Source: Rhizomucor pusillus
Taxonomy: Eukaryota > Mucoromycota > Mucoromycetes > Mucorales > Lichtheimiaceae
Direction of reading: 5' to 3'
DNA: 64,000 bases
NCBI GenBank assembly: GCA_900175165.2
Contig: FWWN02000703.1
Span: 124,001 to 188,000, forward strand
Of the stretch, positions 62,974 to 64,000 are shown one piece after another. The stretch's first letter is position 1. Each line of letters opens with the position of its first letter. The notes under the pieces are model-generated. The model saw nothing but the letters and a program-made list of their open reading frames with translations, did not search any database and had not been told where the DNA came from. A program made the position numbers and the translations under genes.

Positions 62974-63911
62974 ATGATGCTTTACAAATTGGTCGTCCTT
63001 GGCGATGGTGGTGTAGGAAAGGCAGGTTGCCCCGGAGATACGTTTCTGTGGAAACTGGGTTACTGACAAATTTCCATTTGCACGGTTACAGACTGCATTA
63101 ACGATTCAGGTAAAAAAAAAAAAAAAAAGATGCAGAGCGGCGGCGGTGCGAGGGCACGATGAATTCTTCTATTAACGCATTGCTGTTGCAAAAACAAATA
63201 CTCAAAGCTTTGCTTGAACCATTTTGTTGGTGAGTACGCGTGATTTACTACAATAAAGGGGGGCAAGCAAGGTGTTAACCATCTAGTTTCCTATAGAGGT
63301 AGGCGTTCAATAATGAGACCACTTATTTTCACAGCACACCAAAGTTGACCTTGAATCGCGCAGACGTACGATCCAACAATCGAAGACTGTTATCGCAAAC
63401 AAGTTGTTATTGACGACCAACCTTGCATTCTGGAAGTCCTGGATACGGCTGGGCAAGGTAAGCATACTATATTTGGTTCAGTCTTGTCGCTGTTCCTCTC
63501 ATACTACTCCATCCAACAACAGAGGAATACACTGCACTGCGTGACCAGTGGATCCGGGATGGTGAAGGATTTTTGCTTGTTTACTCTATAACAGCACGAT
63601 CAACATTTGAACGCATCGAGCGCTTCAGAGAGCAAATTTTCCGAGTCAAAGATGTGGATAATGTACCTCTCATGCTAGTTGGAAACAAGTGCGATAGAGT
63701 TACTGAGCGCGAAGTCACCCGCGAAGAAGGATTAATGATGGCGAAGCGACTCGCTTGCGACTTTATAGAAACTTCGGCAAAGACATGTGTCAATGTCGAA
63801 CGCTCTTTCTATCAAGTTGTCAAAATCATTCGTGCTCAACGTGGTGAAAGTCAACGGACTCAAAAACGCCCAGGCAGGGAGAAGAAAAAGACTAAATGCA
63901 CCATTCTTTAA
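62974..63911 (+). CDS. Ras-family GTPase, fungal RasB/Ras2 type
   Basis: Six exons: 62974-63021, 63092-63109 (18 nt), 63208-63229 (22 nt), 63297-63298 (2 nt), 63364-63457 and 63523-63911. They join in frame to 190 residues. G1 is GDGGVGKT, switch I region [21 protein letters not shown]3 [16 protein letters not shown]4 NKCD, G5 ETSAK. The tail is basic and ends in CTIL, a CaaX box predicted to be geranylgeranylated. [20 protein letters not shown] and [18 protein letters not shown] are the marks of the RasB/Ras2 group, which controls polarity and morphogenesis in filamentous fungi. The first intron has a GC donor (AAG followed by GCAGGT). The 2-nt exon is required for frame and for V-E-T. A second ATG directly follows the first. 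Confidence 0.9.
63297..63298 (+). other. 2-nt microexon (AG) of the Ras gene
   Basis: The upstream exon ends GTT-G before GTGAGT (63230), and the downstream exon starts ACG after GCGCAG (63363). Joining them directly breaks the frame. Between them CTATAG / AG / GTAGGC supplies an acceptor, two nucleotides and a donor. This gives GTT-GAG-ACG (V-E-T), exactly the conserved residues, and splits 134 nt into introns of 67 nt and 65 nt, the normal size here, each with a TTAAC or TTGAC branch-like motif. Confidence 0.75.
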
Positions 63912-64000
63912 AATTCCTTCTTGTCATATCCTTTTTTCGGGCACAAGCGTAACGGTCACTTGCTTTATATTTAAATCCGTACCTCACGTGTAGTCCTCGG

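Overview
This is nuclear DNA from a fungus, most likely an early-diverging lineage (Mucoromycota, perhaps Mucorales). Genes are split by many short introns, mostly 50-80 nt. GT-AG borders are visible, with branch motifs such as TACTAAC at 9371-9377 and 62175-62181. The set pairs fungal hallmarks (FKS beta-1,3-glucan synthase, exomer ChAP, PHO84, fungal tetraspanin) with genes absent from the model yeasts (CYRI/FAM49, a RecB-like nuclease-helicase fusion). The species assignment is inference. All exon borders were read by eye, and no database search was run.

Layout. 1-1.7 kb: no gene seen. 1.7-6.6 kb: mitochondrial GTP/GDP carrier GGC1 and an exomer ChAP (both -). 8.8-10.6 kb: PHO84-type phosphate transporter (+). 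11-15.5 kb: nuclease-helicase fusion of about 1,341 codons (+). 16.5-22.7 kb: FKS glucan synthase (+). 22.9-27.5 kb: RMND1/Sif-like protein, ARL2 and CWC2 (all -). 27.6-29.1 kb: mitochondrial-type methionine aminopeptidase (+), divergent from CWC2. 29.7-36.4 kb: CaiB/BaiF CoA-transferase and a BRE4/FUSC-like membrane protein (both -). 36.7-37.1 kb: a near-perfect 129-bp inverted repeat. 38.9-41 kb: PUF protein (+). 41.6-44.3 kb: DHA2 drug:H+ antiporter (-). 46.7-48.2 kb: dysferlin-domain peroxin-like protein (+). 48.2-59 kb: nitronate monooxygenase, VPS34, eRF1 and a chromodomain/Chp1-like protein (all -). 59.8-63.9 kb: CYRI, tetraspanin and a RasB-type GTPase (all +).

The genes are mostly unrelated housekeeping functions rather than a cluster. 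Three themes stand out. (1) Splicing: the Ras gene can only be read as the conserved protein if a 2-nt microexon is used, the CoA-transferase uses consecutive exons of 35, 14 and 5 nt, and three introns appear to have GC donors. (2) RNA silencing: a long hairpin locus and a Chp1-like chromodomain protein lie in the same window. (3) A eukaryotic gene built like bacterial TM0106-family RecB nuclease-helicase fusions, with an intact Fe-S cysteine set.
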